The position numbers and the translations under genes were made by a program. Of a stretch of DNA of 19,165 nucleotides, positions 8,108-15,935 are shown one piece after another; positions within the stretch are counted from its first letter, which is position 1; each line of letters opens with the position of its first letter. The stretch is from the NCBI GenBank assembly GCA_016650115.1, contig JAENWI010000008.1, positions 1 to 19,165 of the forward strand, read 5' to 3'. Below the pieces are notes generated by a model. It saw nothing but the letters and a program-made list of their open reading frames with translations, made no database searches and was not told the DNA's origin. Origin of the DNA: Peptostreptococcaceae bacterium (GTDB taxonomy: Bacteria; Bacillota; Clostridia; Peptostreptococcales; Anaerovoracaceae).

Positions 8108-9926
8108 TGTTACTTTCTCCTCTGCTTGCAGCAAGCGATAATGTGATAAATACAGTCGTACCTATTCCTTCCTTGCTTTCCAGTTTAATCACTCCATCAT
8201 GCTCTTCAACGATTTGTTTAGATATCGCCAAACCAAGGCCAGTTCCACCCATCGCTCTTGAGCGAGCTTTATCAACTCTAAAGAAGCGCTCAAATACTCT
8301 TGACAGCTCGGCTTTTGGTATTCCTATTCCATTATCCGCAACTGTTATCGCGACTTTTTTATCATGAATAATGGCATCTATATCAATTCTACCACCCACC
8401 TGTGTGTATTTAATGGAATTACTTAAAACATTTAATAAAACCTGCTCGATGCTGTCCTTGTCTCCAATAATTAATATTCTTTTTTCACTGTCAAAAAGGC
8501 AATTTAAGTGCTGTTTTTTACCATTTGCCGTCAGCTCTACTTTTTTTACAGCATTTAATAGAAGCTTTGTTAAATCGCAATTTTTTTTCACCAGCTTTTC
8601 CTGCTGGTGATCCAGCCTTGAAAGCTGAAGCAAGTCCTTCACAAGTCTGTTCATTCTATCGGCTTCCATATTAATTATTTCCAGGAAGCTTTTTTCTGTT
8701 TCAGGATCTTCTACTGCACCGTCAATTAAAGTTTCTGTATAACTCTTAATTGTTGTAAGTGGCGTTTTTAATTCATGAGAAACGTTTGCCACAAAATCCA
8801 TTTGCATTTTTTCCACTTTCTGTCTTTGGGTTATATCCTGCAAAATCATTATAATTCCAACATCAGAACCATTTTCATCTCTAAAATGATCATATCTGAC
8901 TGCATAATTTGATCCGCCAAATTCGAAATTTTCTTCAACAGGTGCCAATTTGCATTTTTCTATAGTTTCTTTAATCGTAAGTCTGGGATTTATTTCCTTA
9001 ATGATATCATCATAATTTCTTTCTTCAATCTCCTGTTTTGAAACCTTAAGCATGGCCATTGCGGATGGATTTGCATGAACTATGTGACCTGATAAATCAA
9101 CTGCTATCAATCCGTCCGCCATATATTTCAAGATTGTCTCAAGTTTGCTCTTTTCATTTGAAATTTCTGTCAGCGTTTCATTCAACTTAAGCCTTAATAT
9201 GTTGAACATTTCGGCCAGTCTACCAATTTCATCATTAGACTTTATGGAAACTTCCTGGCTAAAATCTCCATCAGCCATCTTTTTAGCCAGCTTTGTCACA
9301 TTATTTATTGGTTCAGTGATACTTTTTGCTATAAAAAATCCAAGAGCTGCCGTAATTGCCAGCGCAATAATCATCGCTTTCAAAAATATTTCTTTTGATT
9401 GATTTATTGTATTGTAAACAGAGGTCAAGTCAGCTCTAAGGTAGAGTACGCCTCTGGCATCCTTATTACCGCCAACCGGGAACACCATGCTGATTGTTGG
9501 GATGCGGGCTGTTTGTGAGTTGATATACCCTGTCTTCTCAGTGGACCCCCCCCCTAAACCCTGAAGAATCAACCCTTGGTCCAATATATCAATAGCGCTT
9601 TTCCCTTTTGTTTCATTGCTGGCTGCAATAATCATAAAGCTTTCATTTACTACAAATATCTCCTGCTGCAAACTCTTACTCCACGCATCTATACTTTCCT
9701 GTATTTCTTCCTTGTGTTTATCTATGTCTTCATACGAATTCAATGAAATCAAAAGAGAACCCTCCTGAACTGCCTTAGAAAGATTATCTTTTGTTGAATT
9801 AATATAATAAGCTTCCAGCTGGCTCATGATGAAAACGCCGATGATTGTTGTTGCAATAAATACCAGCAAACAATAAATCAGTACTATCTTGCCTCTAATG
9901 CTGTTCAATGTTCCTTTAACCTTCAT
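8100..9926 (-). CDS. walK: WalK-like sensor histidine kinase
   Basis: 608-residue membrane kinase, partner of the adjacent WalR. Order: TM1 (about 14-35), extracellular sensor region (36-180), TM2 (183-200), HAMP (200-253), PAS (about 260-370), HisKA with FVANVSHELKTPL and phospho-acceptor His384, then the ATPase domain with N box LLNVLSNSIKYT, G1 DNGIGIP, F box FERFFRVD and G2 GGTGLGL. This architecture matches WalK, which controls cell-wall hydrolases in low-GC Gram-positives. No extra regulators of the WalH/WalI type follow it here. An in-frame run of nine G (9546-9554 on the opposite strand) encodes Gly125-127 in the sensor domain. It starts three bases after walR with AGGAGA inside the walR end. 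The WalK name rests on architecture and partner. Confidence 0.88.
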   Translation of the reverse strand: MKVKGTLNSIRGKIVLIYCLLVFIATTIIGVFIMSQLEAYYINSTKDNLSKAVQEGSLLISLNSYEDIDKHKEEIQESIDAWSKSLQQEIFVVNESFMIIAASNETKGKSAIDILDQGLILQGLGGGSTEKTGYINSQTARIPTISMVFPVGGNKDARGVLYLRADLTSVYNTINQSKEIFLKAMIIALAITAALGFFIAKSITEPINNVTKLAKKMADGDFSQEVSIKSNDEIGRLAEMFNILRLKLNETLTEISNEKSKLETILKYMADGLIAVDLSGHIVHANPSAMAMLKVSKQEIEERNYDDIIKEINPRLTIKETIEKCKLAPVEENFEFGGSNYAVRYDHFRDENGSDVGIIMILQDITQRQKVEKMQMDFVANVSHELKTPLTTIKSYTETLIDGAVEDPETEKSFLEIINMEADRMNRLVKDLLQLSRLDHQQEKLVKKNCDLTKLLLNAVKKVELTANGKKQHLNCLFDSEKRILIIGDKDSIEQVLLNVLSNSIKYTQVGGRIDIDAIIHDKKVAITVADNGIGIPKAELSRVFERFFRVDKARSRAMGGTGLGLAISKQIVEEHDGVIKLESKEGIGTTVFITLSLAASRGESNID

Positions 9927-9929
9927 AAA

Positions 9930-10628
9930 TTATGATCTCCTAAAGTAATATCCTACACCTCTTTTTGTCATGACATATTTAGGTTCACTTGAATCGTCCT
10001 CTAGTTTTTCTCTTAATCTTCTAACCGTTACATCTACGGTGCGAATATCTCCGTAATACTCATAACCCCATACTTCTTCAAGCAGTTGCTCTCTTGAAAA
10101 CACTTTATTTTCTCTTTCTGCAAGATACTTCAACAGTTCAAATTCTCTAAGTGTTAGCTCTAAAACTTTCTCATCTTTTCTTACCTCATATCTATTCATG
10201 TCAATCGTAAGGTTGCCAAAGTTCTGCAAATTCTCAGGCAAATTTTTACCCGAATCACTAATTTCCATTCTTCTGATATTTGCTTTTATTCTGGCTATTA
10301 ATTCCCGCATTCCAAAAGGTTTTGTGATATAGTCATCTGCCCCAAGTTCAAGCCCGAGCACCTTATCCACCTCTTCTTCTTTTGCTGTAAGCATAATAAT
10401 CGGAACCATGCTGACTTCTCTTATACGCCTGCAAACTTCAAATCCATCAATTGAAGGAAGCATAACATCAAGCAGGATTAATTCCGGCCTCTGTTTGATG
10501 GCTTTCCGCAATCCATCCTGCCCGTCATAGGCCGTATCCACATCAAAACCTTCCTTTACAAGATTAAATTTGATAATATCAGAAATGGATTTTTCGTCTT
10601 CTATTATTAGGATTTTCCTTGCTTCCAT
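9930..10628 (-). CDS. walR: WalR-like OmpR-family response regulator
   Basis: 232-residue two-domain regulator. The receiver domain (about 4-118) has the acidic pair in IEDEKS, phospho-acceptor Asp54 in LLDVMLP, a Thr in MLTAKEEE and Lys in YITKPF. A linker leads to an OmpR/PhoB winged helix (about 132-230) with LTLREFELLKYL, WGYEYYGDIRTVDV and a C-terminal VRRLREKLED / VGYYFRR. The spacing and recognition-helix text strongly resemble WalR (YycF), the usually essential regulator of peptidoglycan hydrolases. It sits directly downstream of an M23 hydrolase gene (14-base gap, AGAGGAG ribosome binding site) and upstream of its kinase, which fits a wall-homeostasis role. Confidence 0.9.
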   Translation of the reverse strand: MEARKILIIEDEKSISDIIKFNLVKEGFDVDTAYDGQDGLRKAIKQRPELILLDVMLPSIDGFEVCRRIREVSMVPIIMLTAKEEEVDKVLGLELGADDYITKPFGMRELIARIKANIRRMEISDSGKNLPENLQNFGNLTIDMNRYEVRKDEKVLELTLREFELLKYLAERENKVFSREQLLEEVWGYEYYGDIRTVDVTVRRLREKLEDDSSEPKYVMTKRGVGYYFRRS

Positions 10629-10642
10629 ACTGTTTCTCCTCT

Positions 10643-12655
10643 TTATATATAGTTCAGTGGATTCTTCTGCACCCCGTTAACGATTACTTCGAAATGCACA
10701 TGAGGTCCTGTGCTTCGTCCAGTATTTCCAGAGTTTGCAATATGCTGTCCCTGATAAACCTTTTCCCCTGCTTTTACTAAAATTTTACTGCAGTGAGCAT
10801 AAAGGGTCACTCTGTTGCCGCCATGATTAATCCTGACAACGTAGCCGTAAGAGCCACTATAACCAGCGGATATGACTGTCCCCCCATCAGATGCTCTAAT
10901 TCTATTTCCTACAGGAAGTGCCAAATCTATTGCTCGGTGATAAGAAGAATATCTTTGTGTCAGTCTTGCCCCCACAACCGGATAAATATATGTCCCGCTG
11001 CCCTGCAGAGAAGGTAATGCTTTTGTTCCAACAAGCATAACTTCTTTAACAGGTTCTTCAATTACAGTGGATTCCAGCTCAGTTTTAGATAGTTCAATAC
11101 CATTATTTTTTATTATTCTTGCAACTACCTCTTTTTCTCCGACGATCCCTTTTACCCTAACTCTTTGTTCTCCCTTATACATATTGCTTGAATCTTCTGT
11201 TGTTTTTTCAAAGGCAATTGGTTCCATATAGGTTGCGACTTCCACCGTTTGCACGGTTATTAACGGTACCGCATGTGTTAGAACAATTTCTAGTCCGATA
11301 CTTAATCTTTCTGGATTAATACCGGGATTCGAGTCACTTAAAACACTACTTTTTATTCCGTATTTTTTTGACACTCCAGAAAAAGTATCCCCGGGTTCAA
11401 CAATATGAACTTTAGTTTGAACTGCCCCGGTTAGTATTTTCTTTAATACGTCTTCCGAATTCTGAATTCTTCCAAGTTTTGTTTGAACAACTTTTATTTC
11501 AACATTTTCAGCGAATCCAACACTTTCATATTCGCTGCTGCCAGAATTGTTTATGTATCTGGTTTTAATACTCTCCAGAACTTGTTTTGCCGTTTCTTTT
11601 GAGGAAATAATGGCTTGCCTGTTATCATTGACATATATTCCAAAAGCATTAACCTTCATATCCTGCATATAGCTAAGTTTATTTAGTACTTCTTCAGAAT
11701 CGTCTATTTCTCTATTTACTGATATAACTCTTTCAAATGCAATATCCAGCTTTCTATCTATTTTTACCTCTGCATTATATTCTTTCGTCAGTTGTTCGGT
11801 TACAACATCCAGCAGCTTTAAGACGTCTTCCTGATTTTTAACAACGCCTAACACCCGGCCGTTGTATGAATATTCATAAGCACTGACATAGCTGAATCCT
11901 GCTGCAATAATTGTAGCTATAACAAGAAAAAAAACAAGCTTTATTAATAGTTTCGCTTTGTTAAGTTCAGCATATTCACGAGCAAGCATCAGCTTGAGGC
12001 TGCTCCTTTCAACAATCATTGTTGCCTTTTCAGCCAATTCTTCATTTCTGTGATCTATGCCAACAATCATTCTCGCCATTTTATCGGCCGCCAATCTTTC
12101 TCTGGCGACAAAATTTCGTTTTAGGATTATTAACCTTTCTGATACATACTTATTTTTTTCTCTTATCCGCTTTGCATGTTCAGGATGTGATTTATAATAT
12201 TTTTTTACTTTTCGAATTGTTTTCGAGATTATTCTGACGGGTACTTTGGAAAGCGCTTCAAAAAAAACTAACGTTTTGAATTTTAGTCCTTTTTCCTCTG
12301 TGATTTTCTCATCTTTTTTTTCTTTTTTGAAACTATGCTGAGAGTTCAGTCTTTCACTGTAGACCTTTACCTTCTTCTGTTCTTCCCACAATCTGTCAAA
12401 ATCAGTTTCATTAAATTTTGACAATTTTTTGCTGATATTAGTTTCCATTTCAGCCTTTATCTGGGACTTAATTCTTAACGCTTCCTGGTGTAATGCCTCT
12501 TCTCTTAATCCATTCTCATCATAGCCAAAATCAGGCATTACAGGGTTTTCCACATTCAATGCCGTTGTTTTTATATATTTCTTCCTGTTGGCTTTTGAAC
12601 ATCGCTTTACATTCAGTTCAATTCCTTTTTTGACTCTTTTAATTTTTTTTGCCAT
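10643..12655 (-). CDS. Membrane-anchored M23 peptidase with LysM and G5 domains
   Basis: 670-residue cell-wall hydrolase. Residues 1-236 are charged, Lys/Arg-rich and probably cytoplasmic. One transmembrane helix follows (about 237-256). Then come two imperfect copies of a beta/alpha unit (about 262-410), LysM (416-460, HIVEPGDTFSGV), G5 (about 468-543) and a C-terminal LytM/M23 metallopeptidase (555-667). Zinc and catalytic residues are present: His573 and Asp577 in HRAIDLA, His621 in YAHCS, and His652-x-His654 in GPHVHFE. Lying just before walR, it is a plausible WalR target or partner. The ATG at 12655 is the first possible start (an in-frame TGA lies six bases upstream), has a weak ribosome binding site, and overlaps the DnaD-domain gene by 43 bases. 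The large basic N-terminal domain is unusual for this family. Confidence 0.88.
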   Translation of the reverse strand: MAKKIKRVKKGIELNVKRCSKANRKKYIKTTALNVENPVMPDFGYDENGLREEALHQEALRIKSQIKAEMETNISKKLSKFNETDFDRLWEEQKKVKVYSERLNSQHSFKKEKKDEKITEEKGLKFKTLVFFEALSKVPVRIISKTIRKVKKYYKSHPEHAKRIREKNKYVSERLIILKRNFVARERLAADKMARMIVGIDHRNEELAEKATMIVERSSLKLMLAREYAELNKAKLLIKLVFFLVIATIIAAGFSYVSAYEYSYNGRVLGVVKNQEDVLKLLDVVTEQLTKEYNAEVKIDRKLDIAFERVISVNREIDDSEEVLNKLSYMQDMKVNAFGIYVNDNRQAIISSKETAKQVLESIKTRYINNSGSSEYESVGFAENVEIKVVQTKLGRIQNSEDVLKKILTGAVQTKVHIVEPGDTFSGVSKKYGIKSSVLSDSNPGINPERLSIGLEIVLTHAVPLITVQTVEVATYMEPIAFEKTTEDSSNMYKGEQRVRVKGIVGEKEVVARIIKNNGIELSKTELESTVIEEPVKEVMLVGTKALPSLQGSGTYIYPVVGARLTQRYSSYHRAIDLALPVGNRIRASDGGTVISAGYSGSYGYVVRINHGGNRVTLYAHCSKILVKAGEKVYQGQHIANSGNTGRSTGPHVHFEVIVNGVQKNPLNYI

Positions 12656-13917
12656 TCTTCAACTTCGTTAAGTCGCTTCTTAAAGCAACTGCAACGTTCC
12701 CCCATATCATTTGTGCCAGTGTCTTTACACTCTGTACACCTGTACTCTATTTCCAAATAATCTTTCTTCATGTTGTTTTCTGTTAACAGAAACACCTTTT
12801 CTTCCCCTAATATATCGGCTTTTTTCTTTAATGCTTTTATTTGATCTTTGGAGTTTAACGATCCTGAAACCATCATTCTCGATATTTGCATGCCACAGTT
12901 TCTGAGTTCTTCGTCTATTTCTTTAATTCTTGGATACTCTCTGTAGACAGTATTTTTTCGGTCTGAAGCCTGTTTCTCTACTTCTTCTCTTATTGAATCA
13001 TAATACTTAAAAATTGATGGTGCACCAGGCCCCTTACTTTTTTCACCCTCCCCAGGTTTGCTGTTCCCTTCATGCCAGTTTTTCAAGATTTTGTTCACAT
13101 AGTTCATGTTTGGGTTTGGAATCCCGCTAGTTTTCCCACAAGCCTCCAAAATTTTATCAATACCAAATCCCATTTCATCAAACCATGTGTCTATCAGTCT
13201 TTGCTCTTCTTCTGTCGCATTTCTCATAAACCCCAGGGATTTTAATATTCTTTTATATAAGTAATGTCTGTTATCAATTTCTTCCAAATATTCTTCTATT
13301 TTTTTAATATCCAGCAGGCCTTTCATCGACCATTCTTTTACAACTGCACCAATATATTTAGAATTATCTTTCTTCCTTTTTTTGACACAATAGGAATAGG
13401 CATACACAATCATCTCTGGCGTCGCCCCATATTCAGAAATCCAGGTCATGATCTCCACAGGTTCTTTCCCCCCGAGTAGACGTCCTGTGACTTTTTCAAT
13501 TGTCACGTACATATCCTTGATTTCTTTATCTTCCAGCAATATTTTTGTTTCTTCTGTGATTGCCTTGTTGGATCGCTTTCGTTTTGAGTTCTTCACATAT
13601 ACCAGTTCTTTTAGATTTAGAAGCTCTATTTGATACCTGAATTTATCTTCTGGGTTCATATGATTCTTTTTAACAATTCCGAGTCCTTCCCAATAAGTCC
13701 AAGCTTTTAAAACATCTTCTATTTGAAGGTCCAGCTGCTTCGCAATTGTTTCATTGGTAATGTCCTGTTCTAAATCCGTATACATTAAAGCAAAGAGATA
13801 AACTTTGACAAAATCTCCTGGTGCAGCAATCATATATTCGCTTATAAAAAGGTTTTCTACTTCTGTATCAAATAGAAACGCCTCTTTTACCTGTTTTTTA
13901 AAAAAGTTTTTCTGCAA
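12613..13917 (-). CDS. DnaD-domain protein with C-terminal DnaC/DnaI-type zinc-ribbon segment
   Basis: 434-residue replication protein. Residues 1 to about 125 look like a DnaD-type winged helix. Two DnaD/DnaB_II-like helical modules follow: one with YIGAVVKEWSMKGL (188-201), one with NYVNKILKNWHEG (272-284). Residues about 305-434 resemble the N-terminal domain of a clostridial DnaC/DnaI helicase loader: a coiled stretch with YPRIKEIDEEL, then KDYLEIEYRCTECKDTG and CSCFKKRL, giving a zinc site C394-x2-C397-x11-C409-x-C411. The chain ends there with no Walker A or AAA+ domain, and the next gene is the M23 peptidase. The TTG start has GGGAG six bases upstream. The DnaD call is firm; the loader-domain fusion is my reading. 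Confidence 0.85.
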   Translation of the reverse strand: MQKNFFKKQVKEAFLFDTEVENLFISEYMIAAPGDFVKVYLFALMYTDLEQDITNETIAKQLDLQIEDVLKAWTYWEGLGIVKKNHMNPEDKFRYQIELLNLKELVYVKNSKRKRSNKAITEETKILLEDKEIKDMYVTIEKVTGRLLGGKEPVEIMTWISEYGATPEMIVYAYSYCVKKRKKDNSKYIGAVVKEWSMKGLLDIKKIEEYLEEIDNRHYLYKRILKSLGFMRNATEEEQRLIDTWFDEMGFGIDKILEACGKTSGIPNPNMNYVNKILKNWHEGNSKPGEGEKSKGPGAPSIFKYYDSIREEVEKQASDRKNTVYREYPRIKEIDEELRNCGMQISRMMVSGSLNSKDQIKALKKKADILGEEKVFLLTENNMKKDYLEIEYRCTECKDTGTNDMGERCSCFKKRLNEVEEWQKKLKESKKELN

Positions 13918-13933
13918 AATATTCTCCCAATCT

Positions 13934-14131
13934 TTATTTTAAAAGTGCTTTATTGATATCTTCCAGTAAAGTTTCCAAATCAATTTCATGTCCTTCAGCC
14001 GCTTCTATAATTGTTTCCTGATTTGCGCCTGGACAACCAACACAATTCAAACCATGTTTCATAAAAATTCCCTCTAAATTATCATCAACTTCAAGGACAT
14101 CACATACTTTCATATTCTCAGTTACAATCAT
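13934..14131 (-). CDS. DUF1858 'hybrid-cluster-associated' redox-disulfide protein
   Basis: 65-residue protein of the DUF1858 family, a small helical domain with a conserved Cys pair found in anaerobes, here HGLNCVGCPGANQ with Cys30 and Cys33. A third Cys lies at residue 10. The following EAAEGHEIDLETLLEDINK is the typical family ending. I chose ATG 14131 because GGGGAGG lies 6-7 bases upstream. That ribosome binding site doubles as the last codons of dnaB (Leu-Gly-Arg), and a four-base gap follows. An upstream TTG at 14182 would sit inside dnaB without a ribosome binding site. The biochemical function of the family is poorly known, and its role among replication genes is unclear. Confidence 0.85.
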   Translation of the reverse strand: MIVTENMKVCDVLEVDDNLEGIFMKHGLNCVGCPGANQETIIEAAEGHEIDLETLLEDINKALLK

Positions 14132-14135
14132 TTTC

Positions 14136-15464
14136 TTACCTCCCCAAATTACTCTTATCAACAAATCTAGTGTATTTACCAAGCCAAGTCAAATCTACCG
14201 AACCCGTAGGGCCGCTTCTTTGTTTTGAAATAATCACTTCACATACTCCGGGTTTTTCCGTATCCTCTGGGTTGTAATATTCATCCCTGTATAGAAATAT
14301 AACAATATCTGCATCCTGTTCAATAGATCCTGACTCTCTTAGGTCAGAAAGAATCGGTCTGTGATCAGTTCTTTGCTCTGGTGCACGAGACAACTGAGAA
14401 AGCACAAGGACAGGGCAATCCATTTCTCTTGCCAGCAACTTCAAATACCTTGAAAGAGTAGTAATCTCCTGCTGTCTGTTATCTGTTTTGCCTTCAATTG
14501 ACATTAACTGCAGATAGTCAATAATGACCATATCCAAGCCTTTTTCAGCCTTCAGCCTTCGACATTTATTTTTAATTTCCATTACTGTAATACCGGGGGT
14601 ATCGTCAATAAAAATGTTAGCCTTTGAAAGGTTATCCATTGCTATACTAATCTGATCCCAATCTTTTCTTTCCAGGTCCCCTGTTTTAAGCTTTTGCATT
14701 TCTATTCTAGATTCCATGGAAAGCAATCTCTGCCCCAACTGCTCTTTGGACATTTCCATACTAAAGAGCAAAACCTTTGCGTTTGCTTTTATTGCCGCCT
14801 GTTGTGCTATGTTTAATGCAAAAGCCGTTTTCCCCATTGCTGGTCTTGCCGCGATAATTATAAGATCTGACTTTTGAAAGCCAGAGGTTTTGGCGTCAAG
14901 GTCGATAAATCCTGAGGTCACACCTGTAAGATTCCCTTCCAGCTGTGACATTTTATCTATCATATTTATATTTTCTAAAAGCACCTCTTTAAGAGGCGAA
15001 AAATCTTTTCTTTGCCTCTGCTGAGCAATTTCAAAGATTCCTCTTTCTGCAAAGTCCAGGACCTCTTCTGCCGCCTGCTTTTCCTGGTAACCTTTATCTA
15101 TTATTTCCACTGCTTTTGTAATCAGATTTCTAAGTGCGGCTTTTTCAGCAACAATTTTGGCATACTGTCTAGCATTTGATGTGGATGGCACCGAAACTGA
15201 AAGTGAGGCAACATATGCTCTTCCTCCAATCATCTCCAAGGATTTTCTTCTTTTCAATTCCTCTGATACTGTTAACGTATCGACCGGCGAGCTCTTTCTG
15301 AATAAGTCTGAAATGGCTTCAAAAATTTCCTGATGCAGCTCATTATAGAAATCTTGAGGTCTTACTTCTTCCATCACATCAAACAAAGCGTCCTTGCTTA
15401 ACATGGCCGCTCCTAATACCGATTTCTCTGCTTCTTCATTATGAGGTGGAATTCTTTCAATCAT
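14136..15464 (-). CDS. dnaB: Replicative DNA helicase
   Basis: 442-residue hexameric helicase that unwinds DNA ahead of the fork. The N-terminal primase-binding domain starts with PPHNEEAEKSVLGA. A helical linker leads to the RecA-like domain with Walker A ARPAMGKTAFALN (Lys212, Thr213), SMEMSKEQLGQRL, the Walker B stretch MVIIDYLQLM, and QLSRAPEQR / RESGSIEQDADIV motifs. Length and motifs are normal, and no intein is present. It follows rplI with a 12-base gap and CGGAG as ribosome binding site. The rplI-dnaB order is widely conserved in Firmicutes. Confidence 0.97.
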   Translation of the reverse strand: MIERIPPHNEEAEKSVLGAAMLSKDALFDVMEEVRPQDFYNELHQEIFEAISDLFRKSSPVDTLTVSEELKRRKSLEMIGGRAYVASLSVSVPSTSNARQYAKIVAEKAALRNLITKAVEIIDKGYQEKQAAEEVLDFAERGIFEIAQQRQRKDFSPLKEVLLENINMIDKMSQLEGNLTGVTSGFIDLDAKTSGFQKSDLIIIAARPAMGKTAFALNIAQQAAIKANAKVLLFSMEMSKEQLGQRLLSMESRIEMQKLKTGDLERKDWDQISIAMDNLSKANIFIDDTPGITVMEIKNKCRRLKAEKGLDMVIIDYLQLMSIEGKTDNRQQEITTLSRYLKLLAREMDCPVLVLSQLSRAPEQRTDHRPILSDLRESGSIEQDADIVIFLYRDEYYNPEDTEKPGVCEVIISKQRSGPTGSVDLTWLGKYTRFVDKSNLGR

Positions 15465-15476
15465 ATTTTACTCCGC

Positions 15477-15920
15477 TTAAACGTTAATGCTCACTTTTAA
15501 GGTGGCCACCACTTCATGGAAAATCTTTATCTCAACTGTAGTTTCGCCTGCCGTTTTAATAGGATTAGGCATTAGAAATTTTTTCTTGTCAATGTCAATT
15601 TTGTGCTGCTCTTTTAAAGCTTCCGCTATATCTTTTGAAGTAATTGATCCAAATAATTTACCGCCTTCTCCAGACTTGGTTTTAATATTTACACTTAAGC
15701 TTCCTATTATTTCTGCTAATTCCTTTGCCTTTGAAAGCTCATCAGCCTTTTTTCCTTCTGCTATTGATTTCTGTTTTTCCAGGCTTCTGACATTTCCTTC
15801 TGTCGCTTCCATAGCAAAACCTTTTGGAATCAGAAGGTTTCTTGCGTATCCATCGCTGACCTTTGCAACTTCTCCTGCTTTTCCTGTTCCTTTTACATCC
15901 TTCAGTAGTATTATTATCAT
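15477..15920 (-). CDS. rplI: 50S ribosomal protein L9
   Basis: 147-residue L9, a two-domain protein near the L1 stalk that helps keep the reading frame. The N-terminal domain with VKGTGKAGEVAKVSDGYARN and LIPKGFA is canonical. It is followed by the long connecting helix (about 45-75) and a C-terminal rRNA-binding domain with GGKLFGSITSKDIAEAL. The ATG is preceded by AGGAGG and lies 15 bases after the gdpP-like gene. Full length. Confidence 0.97.
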   Translation of the reverse strand: MIIILLKDVKGTGKAGEVAKVSDGYARNLLIPKGFAMEATEGNVRSLEKQKSIAEGKKADELSKAKELAEIIGSLSVNIKTKSGEGGKLFGSITSKDIAEALKEQHKIDIDKKKFLMPNPIKTAGETTVEIKIFHEVVATLKVSINV

Positions 15921-15935
15921 ATTATTTGCCTCCTG

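Noticed and set aside
8107..8134. Longer start for the DivIC-like protein at TTG 8134
   Set aside because: No ribosome binding site before it, and GAGGAG at 8117-8122 would lie within the coding region; TTG 8107 fits better.
14132..14182. Longer start for the DUF1858 protein at TTG 14182
   Set aside because: It would overlap dnaB by about 47 bases with no ribosome binding site, while ATG 14131 has GGGGAGG and matches the family's start.
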